Positions 11,482 through 20,545 of a stretch of 64,000 nt of DNA are shown piece by piece. Source of the DNA: Desulfolutivibrio sulfodismutans DSM 3696 (lineage in GTDB: Bacteria; Desulfobacterota; Desulfovibrionia; Desulfovibrionales; Desulfovibrionaceae); contig NZ_CP045504.1 in NCBI RefSeq assembly GCF_013376455.1, positions 2,811,001-2,875,000 on the forward strand, read 5' to 3'. Within the stretch, counting starts at the first letter, position 1. Each line of letters opens with the position of its first letter. A program made the position numbers and the translations under genes. The notes below the pieces were generated by a model. That model saw only the letters and a program-made list of their open reading frames with translations. It was not told the DNA's origin and did no database searches.

Positions 11482-13739
11482 CCGGCGAACCACAAGAGTT
11501 CGGCCAGGGGACGGCAGGCCCCGCGCCCGCCAAACCGCTCCCACAAAAGGTTCTGCACCGCCCACCAGTCCGGATCAAATCCAATGGCCCGGCCCCGGGC
11601 CACGGCCAGGGCCAGGGCCGCAAAATCCGGTTCCGGCCCGGACAGCCGGTCCAGAAACTCCCGGAGCACCCGCTGCGCAAGCGCCGCAGCGCCGGGGTTG
11701 TCCTTCCCCGTGGCGCGCAAAAAGGCGTCCAGCAGGGCCGCCCGGCCAGGGGTCAGCTCCGGCCCGAACAGGCGATGCCACACAAGCCCCGGATACATCC
11801 CGACCCACAAGGGGGCCAGATTGACCGTGACCTGGGCCTCCTGAATCTCCGGCAAAAGCCGCAGGCCCTTGGCGGCCAGGGCCAGGGAGGCCTCCCACAG
11901 GCGGGACTCGGCGTGCCCGGCCAATGTGTCGGCCGCAGCCTGCCGCTTGTTCCAGGCCAGGCCCGCAGCCTCAAGGGCCACGGACTCCTGCCTGTCGCCG
12001 TTCGGCCAGGACAGGCAGGCCCGGCCTCCGGGAAGGCCGCCGCCCGCTCCCGGGGAAAGCGACAGCCCGTACCGCTCCAGGCGGCTTTCCAGGGTCCAGG
12101 CCAGGGAGAACGTCCCGGTGGCGCAGCCATCCCCCGTGGCCGCGTCCAGGCCCACGGAGGCGGTCACGGCGGGCCAGGCCACGGCCTGCCCCGGACTGCC
12201 GGGTCCGGGCAGGCGGTCCTCGGCCTCAAGGGTCACAAGCGTCTGCAGGGCCAGGGTCTTCACCGTGGCCCGGCGCGGCGTGACCAGGTTGTTCCAGACG
12301 TCGCGGCCGTCGCCCATGGCCGGGTCGTTGGAGCAGGCCTTTTCCAGCTCGCGCAAAAAACGCTCCTCGGGATCGACCATGCCCGTATCCCGGGCCAGAT
12401 CCATGGCCCGCAGGGCATAGGTCAGGGCGTTGACCGGCTCGATGCGGGTCAGCTCGTCGAAAAACCAGGCGCAACTGGCGAACGAGGACACGGCGAAGCG
12501 CTGCATGGAGAGAAGCGTCCAGGCCAGGGAGCGTTTGTCGGCGGCAAGCCCGGGGACAAAGCGGGCCGATTCGAAATCGGCCTTGTCCATGGCCCCGCAC
12601 AGCACCTCGCCATAGGCCAGAAGCGCCCCCCGGGGATCGCGGAAAAGGCCCTCCCCGACGGCGAAATAGTGGGCGTCCACCTCCGCCTTGAGCAGGTTCA
12701 GGGCGTCGCGCAAGGGCCCGCGCCATTTCTGGTTGTAGCCCGGGTGCTCGCCGTTGGTGCAGCCGCAGTCCGAACGCCAGCGTTCCACCCCGTGCACGCA
12801 GCTCCAGGCCGAAGGCTCGCGCAGCCACACCCGGTGCTGGGGCGGGTTTTTGGCCAGATACGCCCCGAAATTGGTGGGCGACAGGCCATCGCGGCCCGAG
12901 GCGGCCTGGGCCATGACATAGGCCAGGGCCATCTCCCCGAACTGGAAATGGTGGCCATAAGTCTCACCGTCCGTGGCCAGGGCCAGAAGCCCGGGTCCGG
13001 CCGCGCCCGAGAGCCTGTGCCAGAAGTTCTCGCCATCGGCCAGAAGCCGCTCGAAGGCCACGGCCTGGGACAGGCCGCCGTGGTAGAAAAAGATGTCCAC
13101 ATGCCGCCCCGACGGCAGCATGGCCCGGTAGGGCCGGGTGATGTCCAGATCCCATTCGGACACGGCCCGGCGGCCGCCGCCGTCCAGATCGGCCACAAAG
13201 GCCGCCTGGCACGGGGCCAGCACGGTGAAGGCGATGCCGTTTTCGGCCAGCACCTCCAGGGAGGCCGTGTCCACGGCGGCCTCGGACAGCCACATGCCCT
13301 CGGGGTCGCGGCCGAAACGATGCCGGAAATCGGCCACGGCCCAGCCCACCTCCAGATGCTTGTCCAGGTCCGAAGCCAGGGGCAGGATCACATGGTGGCA
13401 GACCTGGGCCAGGGCGTTGCCGTGCCCAAGCCTGGCCAGGCTTGCCCGGTCGCCCACCACCACCCGGGCCAGGGTCTCGGGGGCCTGTGCGGCCATCCAG
13501 CGGCACAGGGTGGGGCCGAAGTTGAAGCTGATCCATTCGTACAGGTTGAAGATGTCCATGATCCGCCCCGTGCCGTCCAGGCGGCGGGCCCGGGACAGGG
13601 GGGCGTAGGACTCCCGGCAGATGCGCTCGTTCCAGTTGGCGCTCGGCGCGGCGCTGCCCTCGGGCAAAAGCGCCCCAAGCCAGGGGTCTTCCCGGGGAGG
13701 CTGGTAGAAATGGCCGTGGATGCACAAAAATCGGTCCAT
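11478..13739 (-). CDS. Glycoside hydrolase family 57 protein with DUF3536-type C-terminal region
   Basis: A 753-residue protein, probably cytoplasmic because it has no signal peptide. It begins CIHGHFYQPPREDPW, the first conserved GH57 block. The later blocks are GMWLSEAAVD, whose Glu sits where the GH57 nucleophile is expected, and ATDGETYGHHFQFGEMAL, which contains the expected acid/base Asp. The C-terminal 450 residues are Ala/Leu-rich and look like the DUF3536 extension found with such enzymes. GH57 members act on alpha-glucans; the substrate here is unknown. ATG at 13739 has a good aaggag site. It overlaps truA by four bases. Confidence 0.85.
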   Translation of the reverse strand: MDRFLCIHGHFYQPPREDPWLGALLPEGSAAPSANWNERICRESYAPLSRARRLDGTGRIMDIFNLYEWISFNFGPTLCRWMAAQAPETLARVVVGDRASLARLGHGNALAQVCHHVILPLASDLDKHLEVGWAVADFRHRFGRDPEGMWLSEAAVDTASLEVLAENGIAFTVLAPCQAAFVADLDGGGRRAVSEWDLDITRPYRAMLPSGRHVDIFFYHGGLSQAVAFERLLADGENFWHRLSGAAGPGLLALATDGETYGHHFQFGEMALAYVMAQAASGRDGLSPTNFGAYLAKNPPQHRVWLREPSAWSCVHGVERWRSDCGCTNGEHPGYNQKWRGPLRDALNLLKAEVDAHYFAVGEGLFRDPRGALLAYGEVLCGAMDKADFESARFVPGLAADKRSLAWTLLSMQRFAVSSFASCAWFFDELTRIEPVNALTYALRAMDLARDTGMVDPEERFLRELEKACSNDPAMGDGRDVWNNLVTPRRATVKTLALQTLVTLEAEDRLPGPGSPGQAVAWPAVTASVGLDAATGDGCATGTFSLAWTLESRLERYGLSLSPGAGGGLPGGRACLSWPNGDRQESVALEAAGLAWNKRQAAADTLAGHAESRLWEASLALAAKGLRLLPEIQEAQVTVNLAPLWVGMYPGLVWHRLFGPELTPGRAALLDAFLRATGKDNPGAAALAQRVLREFLDRLSGPEPDFAALALAVARGRAIGFDPDWWAVQNLLWERFGGRGACRPLAELLWFAG

Positions 13740-13872
13740 GGAAACTCCTTGCCCCTGCCTTGCGTGGTGGCGGCCGTTTGTATTGCGAGGTCGGAAAATC
13801 AACGCCTCGAACGCCAAAACCCGCAGCCATGTTCAGGCTGCACGGGAAATGTCAAATGGTTCCGCTCGACGC

Positions 13873-15051
13873 TTACGGCTTGGGCGACACGCCGTCGCCG
13901 AAGGTTTTTCTGGCCATGGCCCCAAGCGCGGCCTCGATCATCCGGTTTTCCCCGTCGCGCAGGACCGGGGTGTAGGCATAACAGATCTCCAGGCTTCCCG
14001 TGTCCCGGTAGCGAATCAGGGCCACGGCCGCTGCGGGCCAACTCCAGACCAGATGTTCCGACACCCCGGGAGAAACCGTGGCGAAGGAACCGTACTTGGC
14101 CTCGTAGGCCGCGCGCAAGCGCTCGAAGTCGCCTGGGGCGGGTTTTTTAATGACTAAGATGACATAAAACAGCTTGTCGTCGCGAAACGAATAGACCTCG
14201 TCGTCCACGACGATGCCCCCGATGCGCCGTTTCTCCCCGGCCCGGCGGTAGTGGCGCACGTCCTTGTGGACAAAGAGATATTCCATGTTCCGAAGGTCCG
14301 CCACATGTGCGCCGAAGGGGATGCCCCCGAAGCCGTCCGGGGGCGGCTGCTTGGCGTATACGGCGATGCCGGGCCGCAAAAAGACCGGATCGCCGGGAAC
14401 GGGGTCCGGGGCCTCGGCGCGCATGCGCTCCACCCCGGGCAGGTGGGTATAGCTGATGGACAGGGAGTCCTCCAGGATGTCCCGGTCCAGGGCGATCTGG
14501 GCCTGGGGCCAATTCCACAGGTAGTTTTCGTCCAGGGACGTGGCGTTTTCCAGGGGCGGGCCGTACTTGGCGGCATAGGCGGTTCGTAAGGCGGCGATAT
14601 CCCCGGGCTCACGGGCCCGCATTTGCACATGAAAGAAGCTGTCGCGGTAAAATCCGTAGAGGATGTCCTTTAAACGCACCTCGCCGATCTCCAGGTTGTC
14701 CCCGGTACGGCGGTAATAGGCTACCTCTCCGGCGCCGTAGAGATATTCCAGGTCCGGATGGCCCGTCGGCGAGGCCCCCCAGGGCAGCCCGCGAAACCCC
14801 ACCGGTCCCCGGGCCTTGATCTCCTGCGCCTCCCGGTCGTCGACAGGGGCATCGGGAGCCGTCTCCACGGCCCCCATGTCGTTGGGGACGGCGGACGGGG
14901 AGGACGCGAGGGGAGCGGACGGGGCGGACGGTTCCGGGGACTGGCCAAGGGCCAGGGCCGAAAACGCCAGAGGGGCCAGGATCAGGATGACCGCCACGAA
15001 AAAAAACGGACCCGGTCGGCGCGGCCAGGCAGATATGGTCGAAGGCGTCAT
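13873..15051 (-). CDS. Exported protein with two tandem copies of an unrecognised ~125-residue domain
   Basis: A 392-residue protein with an N-terminal hydrophobic segment (FFFVAVILILAPLAFSALALG) and then a low-complexity Ser/Ala/Pro linker. Two homologous halves follow, at about residues 83-210 and 240-370. Each has a GF.G(L/I)P.GA start, LEYL or MEYL, a YYRR or HYRR block, a Y.FR.D..F core, an LR.AY.AKYG block, and (N/S)WP.A.(I/V)AL near the end. This is a clear internal duplication. I do not recognise the domain. Its start codon overlaps the stop of the upstream HAMP-sensor gene, so both are likely made together. It could be a periplasmic partner of that protein. Confidence 0.7.
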   Translation of the reverse strand: MTPSTISAWPRRPGPFFFVAVILILAPLAFSALALGQSPEPSAPSAPLASSPSAVPNDMGAVETAPDAPVDDREAQEIKARGPVGFRGLPWGASPTGHPDLEYLYGAGEVAYYRRTGDNLEIGEVRLKDILYGFYRDSFFHVQMRAREPGDIAALRTAYAAKYGPPLENATSLDENYLWNWPQAQIALDRDILEDSLSISYTHLPGVERMRAEAPDPVPGDPVFLRPGIAVYAKQPPPDGFGGIPFGAHVADLRNMEYLFVHKDVRHYRRAGEKRRIGGIVVDDEVYSFRDDKLFYVILVIKKPAPGDFERLRAAYEAKYGSFATVSPGVSEHLVWSWPAAAVALIRYRDTGSLEICYAYTPVLRDGENRMIEAALGAMARKTFGDGVSPKP

Positions 15052-16220
15052 CTGGCGAAGCTGCGCCCGAAGCGCCTGGACACCTCGCGCAGGGACTCGG
15101 CCAATATCCCCACCTCGTCGCGGCCGGAGACGGACAGCCCCTTGGGCACGCGGCCCGTGGCCAGCTCAAAGGCGAAAGCGGCGCACCGGGACACGGGAAT
15201 CCCCAGGAAGCGCACGGCCAACACGATCCATACCACGCCAAAGGCCAGGGTCAGGACCAGAAGGGTCCACAGGAGGGACTTTTGCACGGTCAGTTCCGAG
15301 GCAAAGGCCTCCATACCCTTGCGCTCCACCACGGCGGCGCTTTCCACGGCCCGGGAGGCGGCCTCCAGGGCGTCGCGCTCGGCCAGGGCCAGGGTCCGCC
15401 CCGAGGCGTGCAAAAGCTCCCATTCCTTGGCCAGGTGTCCGGCGGCCTTGTCGAATTCCCCGGCCACGGCGGCGATCTCCATCGCGTCCTTGATGTCGGC
15501 CTCCGAGGCCTGGGGGCGCAACCCCTCCACCAGGGCGTCCACGCCGCCCAGGCGCTCCATGGCCGCGCGCAAAATCTCCGGCCGACGCACACGACCGGCC
15601 TCGGCCTCGGCCGCCAGCACCTCCCGGGCGATCCCGGCCAGATCCAGTGCATGGAAAATCTTGTCGGACACGGCGCGCACCAGCGTGCCCGGGGGATACT
15701 TGACCGCCAACTCCACCAGGGCCGCCTTTTTGCGCGCCGCATAGGCCTCGGCCAGATCCGCGAAGCGGTTCCCGGCGGCCTCAAAGGCGTTGCGGGCCTC
15801 GGCCACGGCCTCGTTTTGCCCCACAATGGCCTCGGCGGCCTTTTTATAGGCGTCCACCAGCCAGGCCACCCGCTCGGCCTCCTCGGCAAACTCGACGCCG
15901 CCCGCCCGGCTGGCCGACGCCTTCAGTTCCTGCATGCGCGTCAAAGCCACGGCCAGTTCCTTTTTGGCCTCCTCCAGGAAGTGCCGCTCCCCGGTCAGTG
16001 CGTAGCCGCGCAGATGGTGGGCCGTCAGCAGGGTCTGCCGCTCCAGGCGCGTGGCCGCCTCTCCCCGGCCGAAGGCCACCTGAGCCAGGGCCTCGGCGGA
16101 TCGCCCCGAGGCGTTCTGGGCCGTGGCCGCCGCCAGGCAGGCGATGACCGCCAGGGCCGTCGGCAGGCCTACGGCAAAAAGGATCTTCAAGGAATAGACA
16201 GGGATTTTCGGCATCTTCAT
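15048..16220 (-). CDS. Membrane sensor protein with HBM-like helical domain and HAMP, but no signalling output
   Basis: A 390-residue protein. It has a membrane helix at about residues 10-33, then a long helical extracytoplasmic region rich in Ala/Glu (about 38-310). This resembles the helical bimodular sensor module of chemoreceptors, with the block LTAHHLRGYALTGERHFLEEA. A second membrane helix lies at about 316-340 (LLWTLLVLTLAFGVVWIVLAV). A HAMP-like segment (FELATGRVPKGLSVSGRDEVGILAESL) runs to the end. There is no methyl-accepting, kinase or cyclase domain; the gene stops right after HAMP and overlaps the next gene by four bases. It is either a naturally output-less sensor or a remnant whose partner is the following secreted protein. 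Confidence 0.7.
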   Translation of the reverse strand: MKMPKIPVYSLKILFAVGLPTALAVIACLAAATAQNASGRSAEALAQVAFGRGEAATRLERQTLLTAHHLRGYALTGERHFLEEAKKELAVALTRMQELKASASRAGGVEFAEEAERVAWLVDAYKKAAEAIVGQNEAVAEARNAFEAAGNRFADLAEAYAARKKAALVELAVKYPPGTLVRAVSDKIFHALDLAGIAREVLAAEAEAGRVRRPEILRAAMERLGGVDALVEGLRPQASEADIKDAMEIAAVAGEFDKAAGHLAKEWELLHASGRTLALAERDALEAASRAVESAAVVERKGMEAFASELTVQKSLLWTLLVLTLAFGVVWIVLAVRFLGIPVSRCAAFAFELATGRVPKGLSVSGRDEVGILAESLREVSRRFGRSFAR

Positions 16221-16366
16221 GGAGCGTCTCGACTGGGTTGCCGACAGGTTTTCCGGCTCACTCCCCCATGGCCGCGCACGTCATGTCCAAAGCCGCTTTT
16301 CCTATACCGGTTTGGGCGGTTTCTTCAAAGAAAAAAAGGGCTGGACCATGCAGCGGTCCCTGTCGG

Positions 16367-17374
16367 CTATTCCAGCGAGTCTTTGATCTGCTTGAAAAAG
16401 GCCCGCAAAAAGGCCTCGGAAACGTCTTTCCCGTTGATGCGCAGCCGCTGGAACACGGCCACATGATTGTTTTTTTGGGTGATGGCGGCGCGAAAAGAAT
16501 GTTCGTGCCCCATGTCCTGGCCTCCGGCCTGCTCCAGCCCGGCCTTGCCGATCCGCCGGTCCACGCCGCGCAGGGTCAACACCCAGTCCTCGCCGCGCGG
16601 CGTCCAGGCGGCGTACATCTCCCCGGCGGCGTCCATGCGCCCGGCCCGGCGCAGGAGGTGGGTCTCGAATTCGCCCAGGCTGAAGGCCGCATTGTCCGGG
16701 CCGGTGATGCCCAGGTATTCGCCGCGCTCGGATAGGACCACCACGGGCAGGGCCAGGAAGGCCGCCGGGGGCGGGCCGGGAATGTCCGCGCCTGCGACGG
16801 CATGGGCGGCGTCGGCCCCGCGCCCGGCCAGTCCGGCCAGACGGGGCAGACCGGCCAGGGCGTCGAGCTTGGCCAGAAGCTCCACATGCAGGGAATGGGT
16901 GCGGCTGCCCAGGGCCACGAGCTCGGCCAGCATGGCCTCCAGGCGCTCCAGGCGACGGGCCGTGTCCCGCTGCGCCACGGCCTGGGCCTGCCCATGCAAG
17001 GCCTCCGCGCCCTGTCCGGCGTCCAGCCCTGCGCCCTCCGGGGTGGACTCACCGGCCGGGGCCTCCCGCCGCGAAGGGGGAAAAGCCTGGGGCGCGGGGC
17101 GCGGCATATCGTCGCTTATCGATAAGCGTTCATATTCTTCAACACCTGGGAAGTCTTTTTTTAAGGCGCTTTTTATGTCTTCCGTCGACAACCCACGTTG
17201 AAATCCACCGTGAATGGCCCGGCAGGCGGCCAGGGCCTCGGGGGCGAAGCGCAGGGGCTTGCCCCGCCCCACAGGAAGGATGGCCCCGGGAAACTTGGTT
17301 CGGTAACTTTTGATGGTGGTCACGGACACCCCAAGACGGTGGGCCAGATCCTTGTGGGTCAGTTCACGGCTCAT
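16367..17374 (-). CDS. MerR-like helix-turn-helix regulator with long unknown C-terminal region
   Basis: A 335-residue protein. Residues 1-80 form a winged helix-turn-helix of MerR type (LTHKDLAHRLGVSVTTIKSYR, then a LRFAPEALAACRAIH wing). A disordered Pro/Ala stretch and a short coiled coil (ARRLERLEAMLAELVAL) follow. The C-terminal domain (about 230-335) contains VVVLSERGEYLGITGPD and AAITQKNNHVAVFQRLRIN and is not one I recognise. ATG at 17374 has a ggagg site; an earlier in-frame start would add 23 unrelated residues. A palindrome occurs both upstream of the start and inside the gene, which suggests autoregulation. Confidence 0.75.
   Translation of the reverse strand: MSRELTHKDLAHRLGVSVTTIKSYRTKFPGAILPVGRGKPLRFAPEALAACRAIHGGFQRGLSTEDIKSALKKDFPGVEEYERLSISDDMPRPAPQAFPPSRREAPAGESTPEGAGLDAGQGAEALHGQAQAVAQRDTARRLERLEAMLAELVALGSRTHSLHVELLAKLDALAGLPRLAGLAGRGADAAHAVAGADIPGPPPAAFLALPVVVLSERGEYLGITGPDNAAFSLGEFETHLLRRAGRMDAAGEMYAAWTPRGEDWVLTLRGVDRRIGKAGLEQAGGQDMGHEHSFRAAITQKNNHVAVFQRLRINGKDVSEAFLRAFFKQIKDSLE
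17114..17127. promoter_or_regulatory. Perfect 14-bp palindrome inside the MerR-like gene
   Basis: gcttatcgataagc, a perfect inverted repeat within the coding sequence (Arg-Leu-Ser-Ile-Ser). Together with flanking bases it matches 15 of 16 positions of a second site upstream of the same gene. It is a possible operator. Confidence 0.45.
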
Positions 17375-17443
17375 GGGGGGAGCGCCTCCGGACGGGTCGA
17401 GGTGGCGGCGGGGCCGTACCTGCCGGGCCCTGCAATTCGTCAC

Positions 17444-17453
17444 TTATCGATAA
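17444..17453. promoter_or_regulatory. Palindrome upstream of the MerR-like gene, matching the intragenic one
   Basis: ttatcgataa, centred about 75 bases before the ATG of the regulator. The extended match to the intragenic site is cgtcRcttatcgataa. Position and repetition fit an autoregulatory operator. Confidence 0.5.
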
Positions 17454-17473
17454 CCCTACGGAAAGCGCGGGTC

Positions 17474-17516
17474 AATAAAAACGCCGGGGCTGGGCCTTTC
17501 GGCCTCACCCCGGCGT
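17474..17516 (-). terminator. Intrinsic terminator of the pho operon
   Basis: Stem formed by 17481-17496 and 17500-17516 (acgccgggg / ccccggcgt outer pairs, ggcc inner pairs). On the minus strand it is followed by ttttTATT. It lies about 20 bases past the phoU stop codon. Confidence 0.8.
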
Positions 17517-17537
17517 GGATCGGCAAAAATCGGCGCG

Positions 17538-18215
17538 TCAGAAGGGACGGCAGTGATGCTTGATGCTCACGCCCTTGACGATGAAGATGGTGGCCTCGGC
17601 AATGTTGGCCGCCTTGTCGCCGATGCGCTCCAGGGAACGTCCGGCCACCACCTCGTGGATCGACCGCTCCAGGCTCGGGGTGGTGCGGGACGAATCCTCA
17701 GCCTGCTGCAGGGCGTCTTTGAGCACCAGCACATTGAGATCGGCGATGCCCGCGTCCATGCGGCAGACCTCCTGGGCCAGGTCCGTGTCGCCGCCCTGAA
17801 AGGCGCTTAAGGCCTTGTCCAGCATCTCCGAGACCCGGAAGGCCAGTTCGTCCAGATGGGCAGGCAGGGGCGCGGACGGCAATTGGGAGAGGAAGATGGC
17901 CCGCTCGGCGATGTGCAGGGCCTCGTCCCCCACCCGTTCCAGGTCGATGGTCATGCGCATGGCCCCCACCACCCGGCGCAGATCCAGGGCCACGGGCTGC
18001 TCCAGGGCCAAAAGCCGCAGGCTGGTGTCGTCCAGTTCGCATTCCATGCGGTTGATCTCCGCGTCCCGGTCGATGACCTCCCGGGCCAGGGCCGAATCGC
18101 ATTCGGAAAAGGCCTTGAGCGCGTCGGCCAGGGCCTGCCGGGAAAGCGCGGCCATGCGCAGGAGCTTTTCCGTGAGGAGTTCCAACTCGGCGTGAAAATG
18201 GCTTCTGCCATCCAT
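17538..18215 (-). CDS. phoU: Phosphate signalling protein PhoU
   Basis: A 225-residue, all-helical cytoplasmic protein made of two PhoU repeats. Landmarks are ALADALKAFSECDSALAREVIDRDAEIN with LALEQPVALDLRRVVGAMR and DLERVGDEALHIAERA, and in the second repeat ERIGDKAANIAEATIFIVKG. PhoU links the Pst transporter to the PhoR kinase and helps keep the regulon off when phosphate is plentiful. ATG at 18215 is preceded by a strong aggagg site; the in-frame start 18 codons upstream is rejected. It is the last gene of phoB-phoR-pstB-phoU; pstS, pstC and pstA are not in the window. Confidence 0.95.
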   Translation of the reverse strand: MDGRSHFHAELELLTEKLLRMAALSRQALADALKAFSECDSALAREVIDRDAEINRMECELDDTSLRLLALEQPVALDLRRVVGAMRMTIDLERVGDEALHIAERAIFLSQLPSAPLPAHLDELAFRVSEMLDKALSAFQGGDTDLAQEVCRMDAGIADLNVLVLKDALQQAEDSSRTTPSLERSIHEVVAGRSLERIGDKAANIAEATIFIVKGVSIKHHCRPF

Positions 18216-18315
18216 GACTGTTCCTCCTGGCCGCTTGCGCCGCGCGAGGCGAGGCGGCCGCGTGACCATGAAAAAGGGATGAGGGATCTCTTCCGACGGC
18301 GTCCCGGCCGGGGCG

Positions 18316-19077
18316 TCAACCGAAACGGCCGGTAATGTAGTCCTCGGTCTGCTTGTTGGACGGGCGGGTGAAGATGGTCTCGGTGTTGTCGGTCTCCACC
18401 AGCTTGCCCATGTAGAAAAAGGCAGTCATGTCCGACACCCGGGCCGCCTGCTGCATGCTGTGGGTGACGATGATGATGGTGAACCGCTTTTTAAGCTCGT
18501 GGATGAGCTCCTCGATCTTCTGGGTGGCGATGGGGTCCAGCGCCGAGGCCGGTTCGTCCATGAGCACCACGTCCGGGGCCACGGCCAGGGCCCGGGCGAT
18601 GCACAGCCGCTGCTGCTGGCCGCCGGACAGGCCCAGGGCCGAATCGTGCATCCGGTCCTTGACCTCGTCGAAAAGCGCCGCGTCGCGTAGGCTCTTTTCC
18701 ACCTGCTGGGCGATGTAGGCGTTGTCGCGCACACCGTTGACCCGAAGCCCGTAGGCCACGTTCTCGAACACGGTCTTGGGGAAGGGGTTGGGCTTCTGGA
18801 AGACCATGCCCACCCGACGCCGCAGCTCCACCACATCCACCTCCGGGGCGTGGATGTTCGCGCCGTCCAGGGTCAGCTCTCCATCCACCCGGGTGCCCGG
18901 AATAAGGTCGTTCATGCGGTTGAGACACCGCAAGAACGTGCTCTTGCCGCACCCAGACGGCCCGATCAGGGCCGTGACCTGGTTCTCGCGAATCTCCAGG
19001 CTGATGTCGTGCAGGGCCTTGAAACTCCCGTAATAGAAATCGAGAGTGCGGGCCGCCATCTTGATTTTGTGCGCCAT
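18316..19077 (-). CDS. pstB: Phosphate ABC transporter ATP-binding protein PstB
   Basis: A 253-residue ATPase of the high-affinity phosphate importer. Walker A is GPSGCGKST, the Q-loop is VFQKPNPFP, the signature is LSGGQQQR and Walker B is VVLMDEPAS, followed by ALDPIAT and the switch His in [20 protein letters not shown] is typical of PstB. Of two nearby ATG codons the one at 19077 has the better spacing (eight bases) from the aagga site. It sits between phoR and phoU; its membrane partners PstC and PstA must be encoded elsewhere. Confidence 0.96.
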   Translation of the reverse strand: MAHKIKMAARTLDFYYGSFKALHDISLEIRENQVTALIGPSGCGKSTFLRCLNRMNDLIPGTRVDGELTLDGANIHAPEVDVVELRRRVGMVFQKPNPFPKTVFENVAYGLRVNGVRDNAYIAQQVEKSLRDAALFDEVKDRMHDSALGLSGGQQQRLCIARALAVAPDVVLMDEPASALDPIATQKIEELIHELKKRFTIIIVTHSMQQAARVSDMTAFFYMGKLVETDNTETIFTRPSNKQTEDYITGRFG

Positions 19078-19131
19078 AACCATATTCCTTGTCGTTTGCG
19101 GACGTCCCCGAATCGGCCCGGGGCCGGGCCA

Positions 19132-20535
19132 TCAACCCTGGGGCGGCGCGCCAGCCTGGTCCTCGCCGGAAGGCGCAGCCAGGGTGAAGTAAAAGGCCGC
19201 CCCGGTCATCTCGCCACGAGCCCGCTCCACCCAGATGCGCCCGCCGTGGCGTTCCACAATGTGCTTGGCGATGGCCAACCCAAGGCCCGTGCTGCCCGTG
19301 GTCTTGGCCCGGTGCTTCTCTACCCGGTAAAAGCGCTCGAACACCCGCAGCCGGTCCTCGTGAGGCACGCCCGGGCCGTTATCCTGCACGCAGAAGGTCA
19401 CGGTCCCGTTACCCATCTGATGCGAGACCGTGACAAAGGAGCCTTCAGGGCTGTATTTCACGGAATTTTCCAACAGATTGCGAAAAACCTGGGCCAACTG
19501 CCCACTATCGGCCATGACCGGCGCCCCGGCCTCGGGGAGCTGGCTTTTGATCCCGATGCGCTTCTCCAGGGCCATGGACTCGCATTCCTTGCGGGCCAGC
19601 AAAAAGGCCTGGAGGGCGTCGGCCCGGGGCGGCGCGGCAGGCATGGGGCTGTCCTCGATGCGGGCCAGGCACAGCATGTCCTCGATCATCTTGGACATGT
19701 GGTTGGCGTTTTTTAAGATGACCTCCAGAAACCGCACCCGCGCCGGGGGCATGCCCGCCGTGTCCTGCAACAGCGTCTCGGCATAGCCCTTCACCGAGGT
19801 CAGGGGCGTACGCAGTTCGTGGGTGACGTTGGCCGCGAAGTCCTTGCGGGCCCGGTCCAGACGCTTGAAGTCGCTTAGGTCGTGGAACACGGCCACGGCC
19901 CCAAGCTCGCCCCGGGCCTCGCGCAGGCCCACCACGCTCACGTCGTAAAAGCGATCCTTGCCCAGCTCGATCTCGAGCGTCATCAGCGGGGGGGCGTCCT
20001 TGTCCGAAGAGGCCAGCACGGCGTCGCAGGCCGCCTGGAATCGGGCGCAGGGCACCACCTCGATGGGCGGACGGCCCATGCGCTCCCCGTTGCCGGGAAA
20101 GATCTGGTCGAAGGCCTTGTTCACGGCCCGGATCTTGCCCTCGGCGTCGAGGACCATGACCCCTTCCTTCATGCCGTTTAAAATGGCCTCAAGCTGGCTT
20201 TTCTGGGCGGTGATGGTCCGGATCTGCATCTCGATGCCCCGGGCCATCTCGTTGATCGCGGCGGCCAGGGTCTCGAATTCTCCTCCCCGGGGCACCAGCA
20301 GGCGCTTGGCGTAGTCGCCCCGGCCGATGGACTCGGCCACCTGGATGGTCTCCCGGATGGAGCGCGCCGCCCGGCGGCTTAAGAAAAACCCGGCGGCGGC
20401 GGCGGCGGCCAGGGCCAGAATGAGGGCCAGGGGGGCCTGGGCCATGGGCTGATCCGGAAAAAAGACCATCGGCAGGGCCAAGGCCAGGGCGGCCACGGCC
20501 GCAAAGGAGAGAAAAAGCCTCAGTCCCAGGGACAC
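19132..20535 (-). CDS. phoR: Phosphate-regulon sensor histidine kinase PhoR
   Basis: A 467-residue kinase with two close membrane helices (about residues 5-25 and 33-53) and almost no periplasmic loop, as is usual for PhoR. A HAMP region (about 54-110) and a PAS domain (about 115-225, LEAILNGMKEGVMVLDAEGKI) follow. The H-box THELRTPLTSVKGY has its His near 239. The catalytic domain has DNGPGVP and GSTGLGLAIAKHIVERHGG. It phosphorylates PhoB when phosphate is scarce; PstB and PhoU downstream provide the inhibitory input. The gene ends 54 bases before the pstB start. Confidence 0.93.
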   Translation of the reverse strand: MSLGLRLFLSFAAVAALALALPMVFFPDQPMAQAPLALILALAAAAAAGFFLSRRAARSIRETIQVAESIGRGDYAKRLLVPRGGEFETLAAAINEMARGIEMQIRTITAQKSQLEAILNGMKEGVMVLDAEGKIRAVNKAFDQIFPGNGERMGRPPIEVVPCARFQAACDAVLASSDKDAPPLMTLEIELGKDRFYDVSVVGLREARGELGAVAVFHDLSDFKRLDRARKDFAANVTHELRTPLTSVKGYAETLLQDTAGMPPARVRFLEVILKNANHMSKMIEDMLCLARIEDSPMPAAPPRADALQAFLLARKECESMALEKRIGIKSQLPEAGAPVMADSGQLAQVFRNLLENSVKYSPEGSFVTVSHQMGNGTVTFCVQDNGPGVPHEDRLRVFERFYRVEKHRAKTTGSTGLGLAIAKHIVERHGGRIWVERARGEMTGAAFYFTLAAPSGEDQAGAPPQG

Positions 20536-20545
20536 GCCGCCTCCC

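Noticed and set aside
11775-14150. Long plus-strand frame opposite to the GH57 gene
   Set aside because: Same cause: GC-rich antisense frame, low-complexity product, no ribosome-binding site, and the GH57 motifs on the other strand are clear.
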